From Platerodrilus igneus (lineage: Eukaryota > Arthropoda > Insecta > Coleoptera > Lycidae): DNA of 64,000 nucleotides. The DNA lies in assembly GCA_036346225.1 (NCBI GenBank), contig JARFIW010000115.1:2134501-2198500 (forward strand), given 5' to 3'. Position numbers and translations under genes: made by a program. Each line of letters opens with the position of its first letter. Positions within the stretch are counted from its first letter, which is position 1. The notes below the pieces were generated by a model. It was not told the origin of the DNA. It saw only the letters and a program-made list of their open reading frames with translations, and ran no database searches. Below are positions 56,101 to 62,720 of this stretch, one piece after another.

Positions 56101-58588
56101 CGGTTGTTGTGTATGTTCTCTAATAAAAATAAAGAAAAAGCTGTCATCTGTTAGGTCTGCTGTAACGTGCTAGGTTTCGGTAACCCGACAGGTTGACCTT
56201 TCTGGTTATTGCGCATTTTCTCTAGTGAAAATATAGAGAACTTTGTAACGTGCAACCTCATGTCGGTAAACGCTAGGTTTTGTTTAGCCGGCAGGTTGAT
56301 TTGCCGGTTATTGCGTACACATAAGGAATACGATTTCACGCCCTAAGTGTCATTGCCACGCACTAGATGTGAGTAAACCCGCAAGTTTTTCCTGTCAGTA
56401 ATTGTGCACGTCCTCTAATAGAAATCTAAAAATGGGGTCATATGCTAGGTCTGTCGTCGCGTGCTAGGTTTGGGTAACCCGGCAGGATGACCTTGTGGAT
56501 GCCCTCTAGTAAAAATAAGAGAACTTGGTAACGCGCTACGTCAAGTCGGCAAACGCTAGATTTTGTTAAGCCGACAGGTTGATTTGCCGGTTCTTGCGTA
56601 CGATTATTGCGCATGCTCCCTAGTGATAAAAAAGTCACGTACTAGGTCTAAGTAGATATAAAAAATCAACTAGTACTCACATCATAACCAGCTCCCATAA
56701 GCGATACCTTCTTATCGTCCAAAAGAAGAATATCGTCGTCTTCATCCCCTGTACCTGTAAAGCTAGCTCACAAAATTAAGCTCTTCAAGTACCACTAACT
56801 TACCATCAGATGAAAGCACCGCGCTATCAACTTGCAGAGCCACAAGCTTGTAATAAAACCCTTCCTTCTCCATTAAACTATCATGGTTACCCTCTTCCAC
56901 CACTTTACCACCATCTATCACTATAATCCTGTCTGCGTTCCGTATCGTCGACAAACGGTGCGCAACAATAACAGTCGTACAGTTCCTACTCGCCTACAAA
57001 GTTCCTCAATCATAACTTCTACAAAACGTCAACTTACATTATCAAGCGCTGCTTGTACTTTCGCCTCACTGTTGGTGTCCAAAGCGGAAGTGGCCTCGTC
57101 TAGCAGAAGAACAGCAGGTTGTCGTATCAGCGCACGCGCAATCGCAATACGCTGTTTTTGCCCGCCCGATAACTGCGCGCCGCGCTCTCCTACAAGTGTG
57201 TTGTATCCCTGTGGAAGTGAGGTTATGAAACCATGGGCGTTTGCGCGTCTAGCAGCGTTTTCGATTTCGTCTTGCGTTGCTTCCATTTTCCCATATTTGA
57301 TGTTTTCGGTTATTGTAGTGGCGAAAAGAACGGGTTCTTGACCAACTACGCCTATGTTGCTTCGAAGCCATGTTAGATCCAGTTCGTCCAGCGGGTGTCG
57401 TCTAGGTAGATCTGAAAGAAGGTTTTGTTTATCCGGCTCGCTGGACCAACTAAGCTTACCTGGCCACTGCTAGGATCGTAAAACCGCTGAAGGAGTTGAA
57501 TACACGTCGATTTCCCGCAACCTGAGCTACCAACCAGCGCCACCGTTTCTCCAGGGTTGATCGACATCGTAAGTCCATTGAGTACCTTAATTTAAGACTT
57601 AATTAGGTTAGCTGTAAGTGCGTGCGAGTCATACCTGGACGCTGCTTCTAGATGGATAACTAAAACAAACGTTTTTAAACAGTATATTTCCGCGAATCCT
57701 ATTCAGAATAGACCCTTGACCTTTGGACGACCCTATACTTGGTTTGGAGTCGATGAGCATAAAAATCCTACCGGCTGCGCCCTTTGCAATCCCAAAAATT
57801 TCGATGTACGGCGTCGAGAGTCCAAAACTCATAGTGGCTTGCATCACCATCATAAACACCTAAAACAAGCTTGTTTCACGGTTCGCCCACGCGTTTATGT
57901 ACGTACTGTTATCATATTTCCAGGGTTGTAGACGATTTCGTCCTCGGGAAAATGGCGCTCTTCTAACACCAGCTTAACGCCGTACCAAAACGCAAGGGCA
58001 TACCCGCGTAAATAAAAAACCAAAGAAGTCCAAAGTAAACCCCTGTCAAAAGAGAACGTTTGACGCTGATGGTCTTGGCGTTGTCAAGCTGTTCGACGTA
58101 TCGTACGATCTCCTTTCTTTGGCCGCCGAAAGCCATTACGGTCCTGATGGAGGTGAAGACTTCTTCGGCGATGCTACCGGCGGTTGCGTGAGCGTCCAGC
58201 TCGAGCTTGGCGTATTTGGTTGTAAACTAGAGTCAGAGTTGTTGAACAAGAACAGCTTACAAAAACTTACCATGACGACTATCGAGAGCGTGATCATCAT
58301 CACCGGAAATGACGTAAAGGTCACAAGGGCCAGTTGCCAACCTTTTACTAAAGCCAGGACGAAATTAGTAATGAACCCAACTTCGAAATGGATCAGCATT
58401 GAGACCTTCTCTCCTAGGCCATCTTCTAATTTTAGGATGTCTCTGCAAATTCAGGATTTAAATTAGTTTTTTTTTTTGTATACGTACTCAGACATGCGGC
58501 TTGCGAAGTCGCCAGTCTCGTGCAAGTCGTACCAACTGATGTCTTGTTGTAAGGCGTTGTGGAAGTATAGCTCGCGTATCTTTGCTAT
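13904..58588 (-). CDS. ABCB1-like: ABCB-type full transporter (P-glycoprotein/MDR-like), 17 exons, 5' end outside window
   Basis: This is an ATP-driven exporter of the ABCB family: two six-helix membrane domains, each followed by an ATPase domain, normally in the plasma membrane and moving lipophilic compounds outward. Exons in transcription order: 58588-58488, 58442-58271, 58226-57907, 57859-57635, 57585-57460, 57411-57038, 56993-56804, 56754-56681, 44395-44222, 44172-44068, 44023-43862, 43814-43611, 25604-25363, 25017-24859, 14904-14506, 14463-14317, 14104-13904. All junctions are GT-AG and phases join, except that exons 3, 6 and 14 are each one base short. Both NBDs keep Walker A, Q-loop, LSGGQ, Walker B and H-loop. 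About 1,125 codons are present against ~1,250-1,300 for the family, so the N-terminus with TM1-2 lies upstream of the window. The family call is firm; substrate and exact orthologue are not known. Confidence 0.93.
14105..14316 (-). other. 212-bp intron between NBD2 exons 16 and 17
   Basis: It is bounded by aag|gtaagt and ttttag|gtg. It has no satellite, and I recognise nothing else in it. It is the only mid-sized intron besides 25018-25362. Confidence 0.85.
14317..14463 (-). CDS. ABCB1-like: Exon 16: NBD2 signature and Walker B
   Basis: It encodes [40 protein letters not shown] and SALDAESEK: the ABC signature, Walker B with catalytic Glu, and the D-loop. It is exactly 49 codons, phase 0 to 0. 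The acceptor is ttttag|gga and the donor aag|gtaagt. Confidence 0.96.
14464..14505 (-). other. 42-nt intron
   Basis: GTAAGT...TTTTAG between exons 15 and 16. Removing it joins SSLPL to [10 protein letters not shown] exactly as in family alignments. It is the shortest of eleven introns of 42-49 bp. The others are 43815-43861, 44024-44067, 44173-44221, 56755-56803, 56994-57037, 57412-57459, 57586-57634, 57860-57906, 58227-58270 and 58443-58487. Confidence 0.9.
14506..14904 (-). CDS. ABCB1-like: Exon 15: NBD2 Walker A and Q-loop
   Basis: It encodes [40 protein letters not shown] and [19 protein letters not shown] (Walker [10 protein letters not shown]), later [20 protein letters not shown] (Q-loop), ending [10 protein letters not shown]. 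It is 399 bp, phase 0 to 0. The acceptor is ttttag|cac. The intron before it is the 9,954-bp GCATGCGC array and the one after it is only 42 bp. Confidence 0.95.
22798..22952. repeat. Alternating CG/CA-rich stretch (Z-DNA-prone)
   Basis: This is roughly 150 bp of almost pure alternating purine-pyrimidine DNA with runs such as GCGCGCGCGCACACGCGCGC. It is the longest such stretch inside the GCATGCGC array. Open frames on both strands here (Arg/Ala/Cys/His-rich) are composition artefacts. Confidence 0.85.
23236..23290 (-). pseudogene. Exon-14 tail copy 1 with 5' splice site
   Basis: On the minus strand it reads [18 protein letters not shown] followed by gtaagtaaacg. This matches the end of exon 14 ([18 protein letters not shown]) and its donor. 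It lies in the intron downstream of the real exon and has no upstream exon body, so I call it a partial duplicate. The frame is open. Confidence 0.85.
23661..23715 (-). pseudogene. Exon-14 tail copy 2 with 5' splice site
   Basis: It is the same 55-bp exon-like segment and gtaagt donor as the copy at 23236-23290, with no difference that I can see in the exon-like part. The sequence beyond it differs because this copy lacks ~35 bp of the unit. Confidence 0.85.
24052..24106 (-). pseudogene. Exon-14 tail copy 3 with 5' splice site
   Basis: It is the same segment as the other copies, with one substitution (GATGCT becomes GAGGCT, Asp to Glu). The donor gtaagt is intact and the frame stays open. 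Confidence 0.84.
24477..24501 (-). pseudogene. Exon-14 tail copy 4, truncated
   Basis: Only the last ~25 bp of the exon-like segment remain, and the donor is altered to gtaggt. The remainder is deleted. It lies ~360 bp downstream, in transcription order, of the real exon 14. Confidence 0.8.
24859..25017 (-). CDS. ABCB1-like: Exon 14: TM12 and entry to NBD2, with a 1-base frameshift
   Basis: After completing the split Lys it reads [34 protein letters not shown] and, in a shifted frame, [18 protein letters not shown]. It is TM12 plus the 'AA.R.F.LLDRVPKI' segment. Phases demand 160 bp but it is 159; the missing base lies between 24912 and 24913, after 'cg'. Read without correction it stops at once (TGA). 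The tail of this exon, with its gtaagt donor, is repeated in part four times downstream (23236-24501). Confidence 0.85.
25018..25362 (-). other. 345-bp intron with a single GCATGCGC element
   Basis: It is bounded by aa|gtaagt and ttctag|gg. It is mostly unique sequence, with one short GCGCATGCGC block (about 25160-25200) related to the neighbouring array. No gene is seen. Confidence 0.85.
25363..25604 (-). CDS. ABCB1-like: Exon 13: TMD2 coupling loop and TM11
   Basis: It starts [20 protein letters not shown], then [40 protein letters not shown] and [20 protein letters not shown]. This aligns with the 'EA..NIRTV.SL..E..F...Y' loop and TM11 of P-glycoproteins. It is 242 bp: phase 0 at the start and two bases left (aa|gtaagt) that join g of the next exon as Lys. 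The acceptor is tttacag|att. Confidence 0.94.
25605..25740 (-). other. Unique 3' end of the 18-kb intron
   Basis: About 135 bp of non-repeat sequence separates the acceptor of exon 13 from the GAT/GAC minisatellite. Nothing is recognised beyond the acceptor region. Confidence 0.6.
25741..38100. repeat. ~82/83-bp GAT/GAC-rich minisatellite, about 150 copies
   Basis: The plus-strand unit runs GATGGTGATGACGATGCC, AAAGACCGACGGCGACGG, TGACTGCGATTGAGAGCAAT, ACTGATAGAAGTGGCAATAA, TGGTAGA. Variants carry GACGAGGCC or CCAAGGCC in the first third, GTAACTGCG or GTGACGGCG in the middle, and a short form lacking ~14 bp (GATTGAGAAGTGG). Copies are nearly identical in the centre and diverge at both edges. 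The minus strand rarely has a stop in any frame, so very long minus-strand ORFs (up to 979 codons) tile the array. Because the unit is usually not a multiple of 3, one ORF cycles through all three frame peptides ([28 protein letters not shown] and [15 protein letters not shown] types). These are not genes. Confidence 0.95.
38101..39530. repeat. Decayed GAT/GAC-rich flank of the minisatellite, with a unique island
   Basis: The same trinucleotide flavour (GGCGATGACGATGGTAACGG and so on) continues without a fixed period, as expected of old, diverged copies. It is interrupted at about 38690-38960 by ordinary-looking sequence. Open frames on both strands are low-complexity (Ile/Ala/Thr/Met-rich) and I do not call them. 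Confidence 0.8.
38690..38960. other. Non-repeat island inside the 18-kb intron
   Basis: About 270 bp without tandem structure, containing a 68-codon plus-strand frame (38727-38933) that I do not recognise. It could be a remnant of the original intron or a worn transposon fragment. No terminal repeats or target-site duplications are visible. Confidence 0.4.
39531..43355. repeat. ~115-bp tandem satellite with several hairpins
   Basis: About 33 copies of a unit like GATAATTTATAGGCTGCGGT, GGTATTGAGGCTGCAGAGCC, TCAATGTTGCCAACTGCTGA, GGCAACATCGCTCCACCGAC, ATTCAGAGTAACGGCTTTCA, AGGCTACAACCTTGT. Spacing is 115 bp where intact (42629 to 42744) and shorter where a copy is deleted. Internal dyads are GAGGCT-gcag-AGCCTC, ATGTTGCC...GGCAACAT and AAGG...CCTT. 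The ORFs on the minus strand (Leu/Cys/Ser/Asn/Thr-rich) are repeat translations. Confidence 0.93.
43356..43610 (-). other. Unique 5' end of the 18-kb intron
   Basis: About 255 bp of non-tandem sequence next to the donor of exon 12. It contains a short CCTAACCTAACCTA run near 43430 and one GCGCATGCGCC element near 43580. No gene is seen. Confidence 0.6.
43611..43814 (-). CDS. ABCB1-like: Exon 12: TM9-TM10
   Basis: It encodes [40 protein letters not shown] and [20 protein letters not shown], then EALERSTK. It is 204 bp, phase 0 to 0. It ends at a weaker donor (aag|gtttgt) and opens the 18-kb intron. The next exon (25604) continues in phase with [12 protein letters not shown], as family alignment requires. 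Confidence 0.93.
43862..44023 (-). CDS. ABCB1-like: Exon 11: TMD2 intracellular loop with coupling helix
   Basis: It encodes [40 protein letters not shown] and [14 protein letters not shown]. This is one of the most conserved ABCB segments (GEKLT.RLR...F.AMLRQEI.WFD). It is 162 bp, phase 0 to 0. The donor is ggg|gtacga and the following intron is 47 bp. The style is close to insect Mdr proteins. Confidence 0.96.
44068..44172 (-). CDS. ABCB1-like: Exon 10: TM7-TM8 loop and TM8
   Basis: It encodes [20 protein letters not shown] and [15 protein letters not shown]: a short extracellular loop and then helix TM8. It is 105 bp, phase 0 to 0, between 49-bp and 44-bp introns. Confidence 0.92.
44222..44395 (-). 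CDS. ABCB1-like: Exon 9: linker end and TM7
   Basis: It starts [20 protein letters not shown] and IFVLNKPEW. This is the 'LNKPEW' element that precedes the second membrane domain in ABCB full transporters. TM7 follows, ending [14 protein letters not shown]. It is 174 bp, phase 0 to 0, with acceptor tttgcag|gaa and donor ggg|gtgagt. Confidence 0.94.
44440..47100. repeat. ~83-bp satellite, subfamily A, at the 3' end of the 12.3-kb intron
   Basis: The unit is like GTACAAATAAAGAAAACGTT, GTCAAATGCTAGGTCTAGGT, AAGCCGGCAGGTTGATCCTG, CTGGTTATTGAGCATGCTCT, CTA. Spacing is 80-83 bp (45371, 45451, 45534). Three or so variants alternate (AAAGCAGGTCACGCTCTAGG, AACGTTGTCAAGTACAAGG, AACGTTGTCAAATGCTAGG types), giving a ~230-250-bp higher-order rhythm. 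It begins about 45 bp from exon 9. Confidence 0.92.
47101..56660. repeat. ~83-bp satellite, subfamily B, filling the rest of the 12.3-kb intron
   Basis: It is related to subfamily A but with TCACGCCCTAGGTCTCGT, TGTCACGTGCTAGGTTTCGG and TAACCCGGCAGGTTGACC, then CTGCCGGTTATTGCGCATGC. The stem CCGGCAG-gttgat-CTGCCGG is conserved in many monomers, and CACGTG hexamers recur. The array runs to about 20 bp before the donor of exon 8 (56681). Arrays A and B together occupy almost all of 44396-56680. Confidence 0.92.
47990..49300. repeat. ~290-bp higher-order repeat inside subfamily B
   Basis: Landmark TTGTGGC.CGCTACGTCACG recurs at about 48081, 48366, 48659 and 48950, with a diverged copy at about 49243, spacing 285-293 bp. 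Each unit has three or four 83-bp-type monomers in fixed order and is nearly identical between copies. A similar shorter duplication (267 bp) starts at 54151 and 54418. Confidence 0.88.
56681..56754 (-). CDS. ABCB1-like: Exon 8: acidic linker between the two halves
   Basis: It is a short 74-bp exon encoding (G)[20 protein letters not shown] and then AGYD. In this family the linker joining the half-transporters is charged, flexible and poorly conserved, which fits. Phase joins exactly with exon 7 (g|gt) and exon 9 (phase 0). Its donor gtgagt opens the 12.3-kb satellite intron. Confidence 0.8.
56804..56993 (-). CDS. ABCB1-like: Exon 7: NBD1 H-loop and C-terminal part
   Basis: It encodes [20 protein letters not shown] (the His of AHRLST is the switch residue), then [20 protein letters not shown] and ...[18 protein letters not shown]. 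It is 190 bp: phase 0 at the start and one base over at the donor (g|gtaagt). The acceptor is ttgtag|gcg. Confidence 0.94.
57038..57411 (-). CDS. ABCB1-like: Exon 6: NBD1 Q-loop, signature and Walker B, with a 1-base frameshift
   Basis: It begins IYLDDT, then after a frame break continues [20 protein letters not shown] (Q-loop), [10 protein letters not shown], the helical subdomain, [20 protein letters not shown] (signature) and [12 protein letters not shown] (Walker B with catalytic Glu, then D-loop), ending ALDN. Its flanks are phase 0, yet it is 374 bp and not 375. The missing base falls between 57391 and 57392, after 'cg'. Aligned to the family, residue spacing from the GQ to the LDLTWLR element is normal once one codon is allowed at the break. 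Nothing else in the exon is damaged. Confidence 0.93.
57460..57585 (-). CDS. ABCB1-like: Exon 5: NBD1 Walker A
   Basis: It encodes [19 protein letters not shown] and then [32 protein letters not shown] is the Walker A P-loop, with Lys and Ser/Thr for phosphate and Mg binding. It is 126 bp, phase 0 to 0, between introns of 49 bp (upstream) and 48 bp (downstream). The donor is cag|gtaagc. Confidence 0.95.
57635..57859 (-). CDS. ABCB1-like: Exon 4: TMD1 TM6 and start of NBD1
   Basis: It starts [20 protein letters not shown] (TM6), followed by '[16 protein letters not shown]' and the NBD1 entry strand '[19 protein letters not shown]'. The YPSR segment carries the conserved aromatic A-loop Tyr that stacks on adenine. 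It is 225 bp, phase 0 to phase 0, with acceptor ttttag|gtg and donor cag|gtatga. Confidence 0.92.
57907..58226 (-). CDS. ABCB1-like: Exon 3: TMD1 coupling region and TM5, with a 1-base frameshift
   Basis: It reads [20 protein letters not shown], then [19 protein letters not shown] (the conserved 'EEV..SIRTV.AFGGQ' loop), then LLWFFIYAG, and, in a different frame, [16 protein letters not shown] and a loop ending GNMIT. Both flanking phases are 0, but the exon is 320 bp and not 321. The frame is lost near 58003-58006, where one G of a G-run after GC appears to be missing. The protein homology runs continuously across the break. The donor is aca|gtacgt. Confidence 0.87.
58271..58442 (-). CDS. 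ABCB1-like: Exon 2: TMD1 TM3-TM4
   Basis: It starts (E)[20 protein letters not shown] and continues through two hydrophobic helices with the family-typical 'KGWQLALV' between them, ending SIVVM. It is 172 bp: one base completes the split Glu codon, then 57 codons. The acceptor is tttgcag|agac and the donor atg|gtaagt. The introns on either side are 45 and 44 bp. Confidence 0.9.
58488..58588 (-). CDS. ABCB1-like: Exon 1 of window: TMD1 first intracellular loop
   Basis: It encodes [20 protein letters not shown] and then [13 protein letters not shown]. This matches the ABCB segment with the coupling helix after TM2 ('R..FF.A.LRQDI.WFD..E.G....R'). The acceptor is tttacag|ata and the donor is ga|gtacgt; the exon is 101 bp, starts in phase 0 and leaves two bases. 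It is the most 5' exon in the window. Earlier exons must lie beyond 64000, past a satellite-filled intron. Confidence 0.88.
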
Positions 58589-58800
58589 CTGTAAAAGGAA
58601 GGTAAAAAGTTAGATAAACTTGCGCTTCAACAAACATTCTCGATTCTAATTCTAACCTAGAAATTTCTGTATTTGTGGTCTGTGGCGAATGCTCGTTAAA
58701 TACTGTTTTAATTGGTTTAAGCTAGCTTTTATTTAGGATCTGGTGTAGTTTTATTACGATCATTTAAAAATACCCGAGCTTATTCTCTATATACGGATAC
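58589..58800 (-). other. Unique 3' end of the intron upstream of exon 1
   Basis: About 210 bp of AT-rich, non-tandem sequence next to the acceptor tttacag|ata at 58588. No gene is seen. Confidence 0.6.
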
Positions 58801-59429
58801 GGATATCATGATATATATAGATCTAAAACGTGTTAAAAATACGATAAATAGACGCGAAAACACGACACAGGAAAATATGAATACCAGAAAATACGAAAAT
58901 TTGAGACTACGAAAATACGATCACACAAAAATAGTAAAATACAAAAATTTGAACATTTTGAAGATGTTAACATGCAAAATTTCCAAAATACGAACATTCA
59001 AAAATGCGAACACACGAAATTTGAAAAAAAAATACGGACATTTGACACTACGAACACCACAAAATGTTAAAAAAGATGATACGAAAATTCCAAAATTCAA
59101 AAATACGAAACTAAAAAAATACAAAAATACGGAAAGCGAAAAGTAACATACGAAAATTCGAAAATACGAACACACAAAAATTCCAAAATACAGAAATGCG
59201 AACTTGAGAACTACAAAGATACAAAAATTGGAAAATGTGGATATCCAAACACGCAAGAATTCCAAAATACAAAAGTACGGAATTTTGAAAATACAAAACT
59301 ACGAAAATAAAAATTTAACCGGAAAATTTTTACATATAAAAATTCGAAGATACTAACACACGAAAGTTCCAAAATTTAAGAATATAAAACCAGAGAAATC
59401 CAAAAATACGAACATTCGCAAATATTAAC

Positions 59430-59735
59430 ACATGAAATTTAAAAATTTAAAAATTTAAAAATTTGAAAATTTGAAAATTTGAAAATTTGAAAATTTGAAA
59501 ATTTGAAAATTTGAAAATTTGAAAATTTGAAAATTTGAAAATTTGAAAATTTGAAAATTTGAAAATTTGAATATTTGAACATTTGAAAATTTGAACATTT
59601 AAATATTTGAAAATTTGAAAATTTGAAAATTTGAAAATTTGAAAATTTGAAAATTTGAAAATTTGAAAATTTGAAAATTTGAAAATTTGAAAATTTGAAA
59701 ATTTGAAAATTTGAAAATTTGAAAATTTGAAAATC
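59430..59735. repeat. Octanucleotide microsatellite (GAAAATTT)n
   Basis: About 35 head-to-tail copies of GAAAATTT, nearly perfect, with a short impure patch at about 59568-59610 (GAATATTT, GAACATTT). It is the purest part of the AT-rich array and shows its likely founding word. Confidence 0.95.
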
Positions 59736-60119
59736 CAAAAATTCAAAATGAAAAAAATACCAAAATACGAAAATCGGAAATTCGAATACACGAAGACTCA
59801 AAAATACAAACCCTTAAAAACTTCAAAATTCAGAAATTCGAACTCTGAGAGCTACAAAAATTCGAAAATCTGAATATGCAAAAATAAAAAAATATGAAAA
59901 TTAGAAAATACAAACATGTAAAGCACGAATACACGGAAATTCAAAAATACGAACATATAAGAATTCCAAAATTCAAAAATACGAAAAATTGACACTTAAA
60001 AAATACGAAAATCCGGAAATTCAAAAATAGAAAAATATGAAAATTAGAAAATATAAAAACAAAAACTTCCACATATGAAAATACGATGATACGAACACTT
60101 GAAAGCTTCAAAATTTAAA

Positions 60120-62720
60120 GATACGAAACTTCGAAAATCCGAACATACCGAAATGCAAAATACGAATACATGGGAATTTTAAAATTGAAAACTACAAAAT
60201 TTGAGAACTACAAAGTTTTGAAAATTCGGAAATGAGAAAATACAAACACACAAAAAGTACAAAAATTTAATAATACAAAAATTTGCAAATAGAAAAGTAC
60301 AAAAATTAGAAAATGCCATCACGAAAATTTGAACATACAAAAATACGAGCACACTCAAGTACGACAATTCAAAAAGACGAGAACACAAAAATCCGAACAC
60401 ACAAAAATTGCAAAATTTGCAAATACGAAAATTCGCAAACAGAAAGTAACAAAATCAGAAAATACCAACACCAAAATTTGAACACACCTAAATACGAAAG
60501 TACGAACATACGAAAGTTTAAAAATTTAAAAATACGAAACTAGAGACATACAAAAATACGAAAACTCGAAAATACGAATATACGGAAATTTAAAAATACA
60601 AACATATAAGAAATCCAAAATTCAAAAATACGAAAAATTGACACTTGAATAATTCAAAAATCCGGAAATTAGAAAATAGAAGAATACGAAAATTAGAAAA
60701 TATAAAAACGAAACTTTGAACATACAAAAATACGAAGATACGAAGACTTGAAAGCTTCAAAACTTAAAAATACGAAAATGCAAAATACGAATACATGGGA
60801 ATTCCAAAATTGAGGACTACGAAATTTGAGAACTACAAAACTTTGAAAATTCGGAAATGAGAAAATACGAACACACAAAAATTACAAAAATTCGATAATA
60901 CAAAACTTCGCAAATACAAAAGCACAAAAATTAGAAAAAGTAAACACGAAGGTTTGAACATACAAAAATACGAACACACTCAAGTACGACAATTCAAAAA
61001 CACGAGAACTCGAAAATCCGAACACACGAAAATTGCAAAATTCGCAAATACGAAAATTCGCATATAGAAAAATATCAAAATCAGGAAATACCAACGCCAA
61101 AATTCAAACACACTCAAATACTAAGGTACGAACATACGAAAGTTCAAAAATTTAAAAATACGAAACTAGAGAAATACAAAAATACGAAAACTCAAACGCA
61201 CGAATATACGGAAATTCAAAAATACGAACGTATAAAAATTCAAAAATTTAAAAATACGAAAAATTGACACTAAAAAAATACGAAAATCCAGAAATTCAAA
61301 AATAGAAGAATACGAAAATTAGAAAATATAAAAACGAAAACTTCAATATATGAAAATACGAAGAAAGGAACACTTGAAAGCTTCAAAACTCAAAAATACG
61401 AAAATTCAAAAATCCGAACATATGGAAATGCAAAATACGAATACATGGGAATTCCAAAACTGAAAGCTACGAAATTTGAGAACTACAAAACTTTGAAAAT
61501 TCGGAAATGAGAAAATACGAACACACAAAAATTACAAAAAATCAATAATACAAAAATTCGCAAAAACAAAAGTACAAAAATTAGAAAATGTAAACACGAA
61601 AATTTAAACATACAAAAATACGAACACACTCAAGTTCCACAATTCAAAAACACGAGAACTCCAAAATCCGAACACACGGAAATTGCAAAATTTGCAAATA
61701 CGAAAATTTGCAAATAGAAAAATACCAAAATCAGAAAATACCAACAAAATTTGAACACACGTAAATACGAAGGTACGAACATACGAATGTCAAAAATTTA
61801 AAAATACGGAACTAGAGAACTAAAAAATACGAGAACTCGAAAATACGAATACACGGAAATTCAAAAATACGAACATATAAAAATTCCAAAATTCAAAAAT
61901 ATAAAAAAATTGAGACTTAAAAGATTCAAAATCCGGAAATTCGAAAATGAAAGAATTCGAAAATTAGAAAATATAAAAACGAAAATTTGAACATACGAAA
62001 ATACGAAGAAACGAACACTTGAAGGCTTCAAAACTTAAAAATATGAAAATTCGAAAATTCAAGCATATGGAAATGCAAAATACGAACACATGAGAATTCC
62101 AAAATTGTAATTACGAAATTTGAGAACTACAAAAATTCGAAAATTCGGAATGAGAAAATACGAACACGCAAAAGTTATAAAAATTTCATAATACGAAAAT
62201 TCGTAAATAGAAAAGTACAAAAATTAAATACAAACACAAAGATATGAACACACAAAAGTTCCAAAATTCAAAAGGACAAAGGTGAAGAAATATAAAAATA
62301 CGAGAAATCGAAAATACAAACAGCTAACAATTCAAAAATTCAAAAATACGAAATATAAAAACCATAAAAGTTCGAGAATCCTGGAATGCAAAAATAATAA
62401 CTCGTGAAAATTTCTAAATTTAAAAATACGAAAGTAGAAAATGCAAAAAAAACGAAAAATCGGAAACGCGACAATACAATAGTTCGAAATTTTAAAAATA
62501 CGAAAATTGAACATACGAAAATGCCAGGATTCGATTATACGAAAATTCCAAAATTTAAAATATGAAACTACAAATATACGAAAACACGAAAATTACAACA
62601 CACGGAATTGGAAAATATCAACACATGAGAATTCTAAAATTCATAAATACGAAATTTGAGAACTACAAGAGTTCGAAAATTTGGAAATGCAAGAATACGA
62701 ACACACGAAAATTCCAAAAT
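60120..62720. repeat. ~625-650-bp higher-order repeat in the AT-rich array
   Basis: The segment TACGAATACATGGGAATT, followed by GAGAACTACAAA and GGAAATGAGAAAATAC, recurs at 60161, 60786, 61436 and (as TACGAACACATGAGAATT) 62081, spacing 625, 650 and 645. The order of landmarks between them is kept (CTTGAAAGCTTCAAAA, CACACTCAAGT, AATTGACACTT), so the whole block was duplicated. Confidence 0.87.

Noticed and set aside
44440..56660. Splice-donor-like GGTAAGCCGG in each 83-bp monomer
   Set aside because: It lies on the plus strand, opposite to the gene. I see no plus-strand gene that could use it.
59439..59801. ORFs made of FSNFQIFK-type repeats
   Set aside because: They are direct translations of the (GAAAATTT)n microsatellite. 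An 8-bp word shifts frame each copy and gives an 8-residue peptide period.
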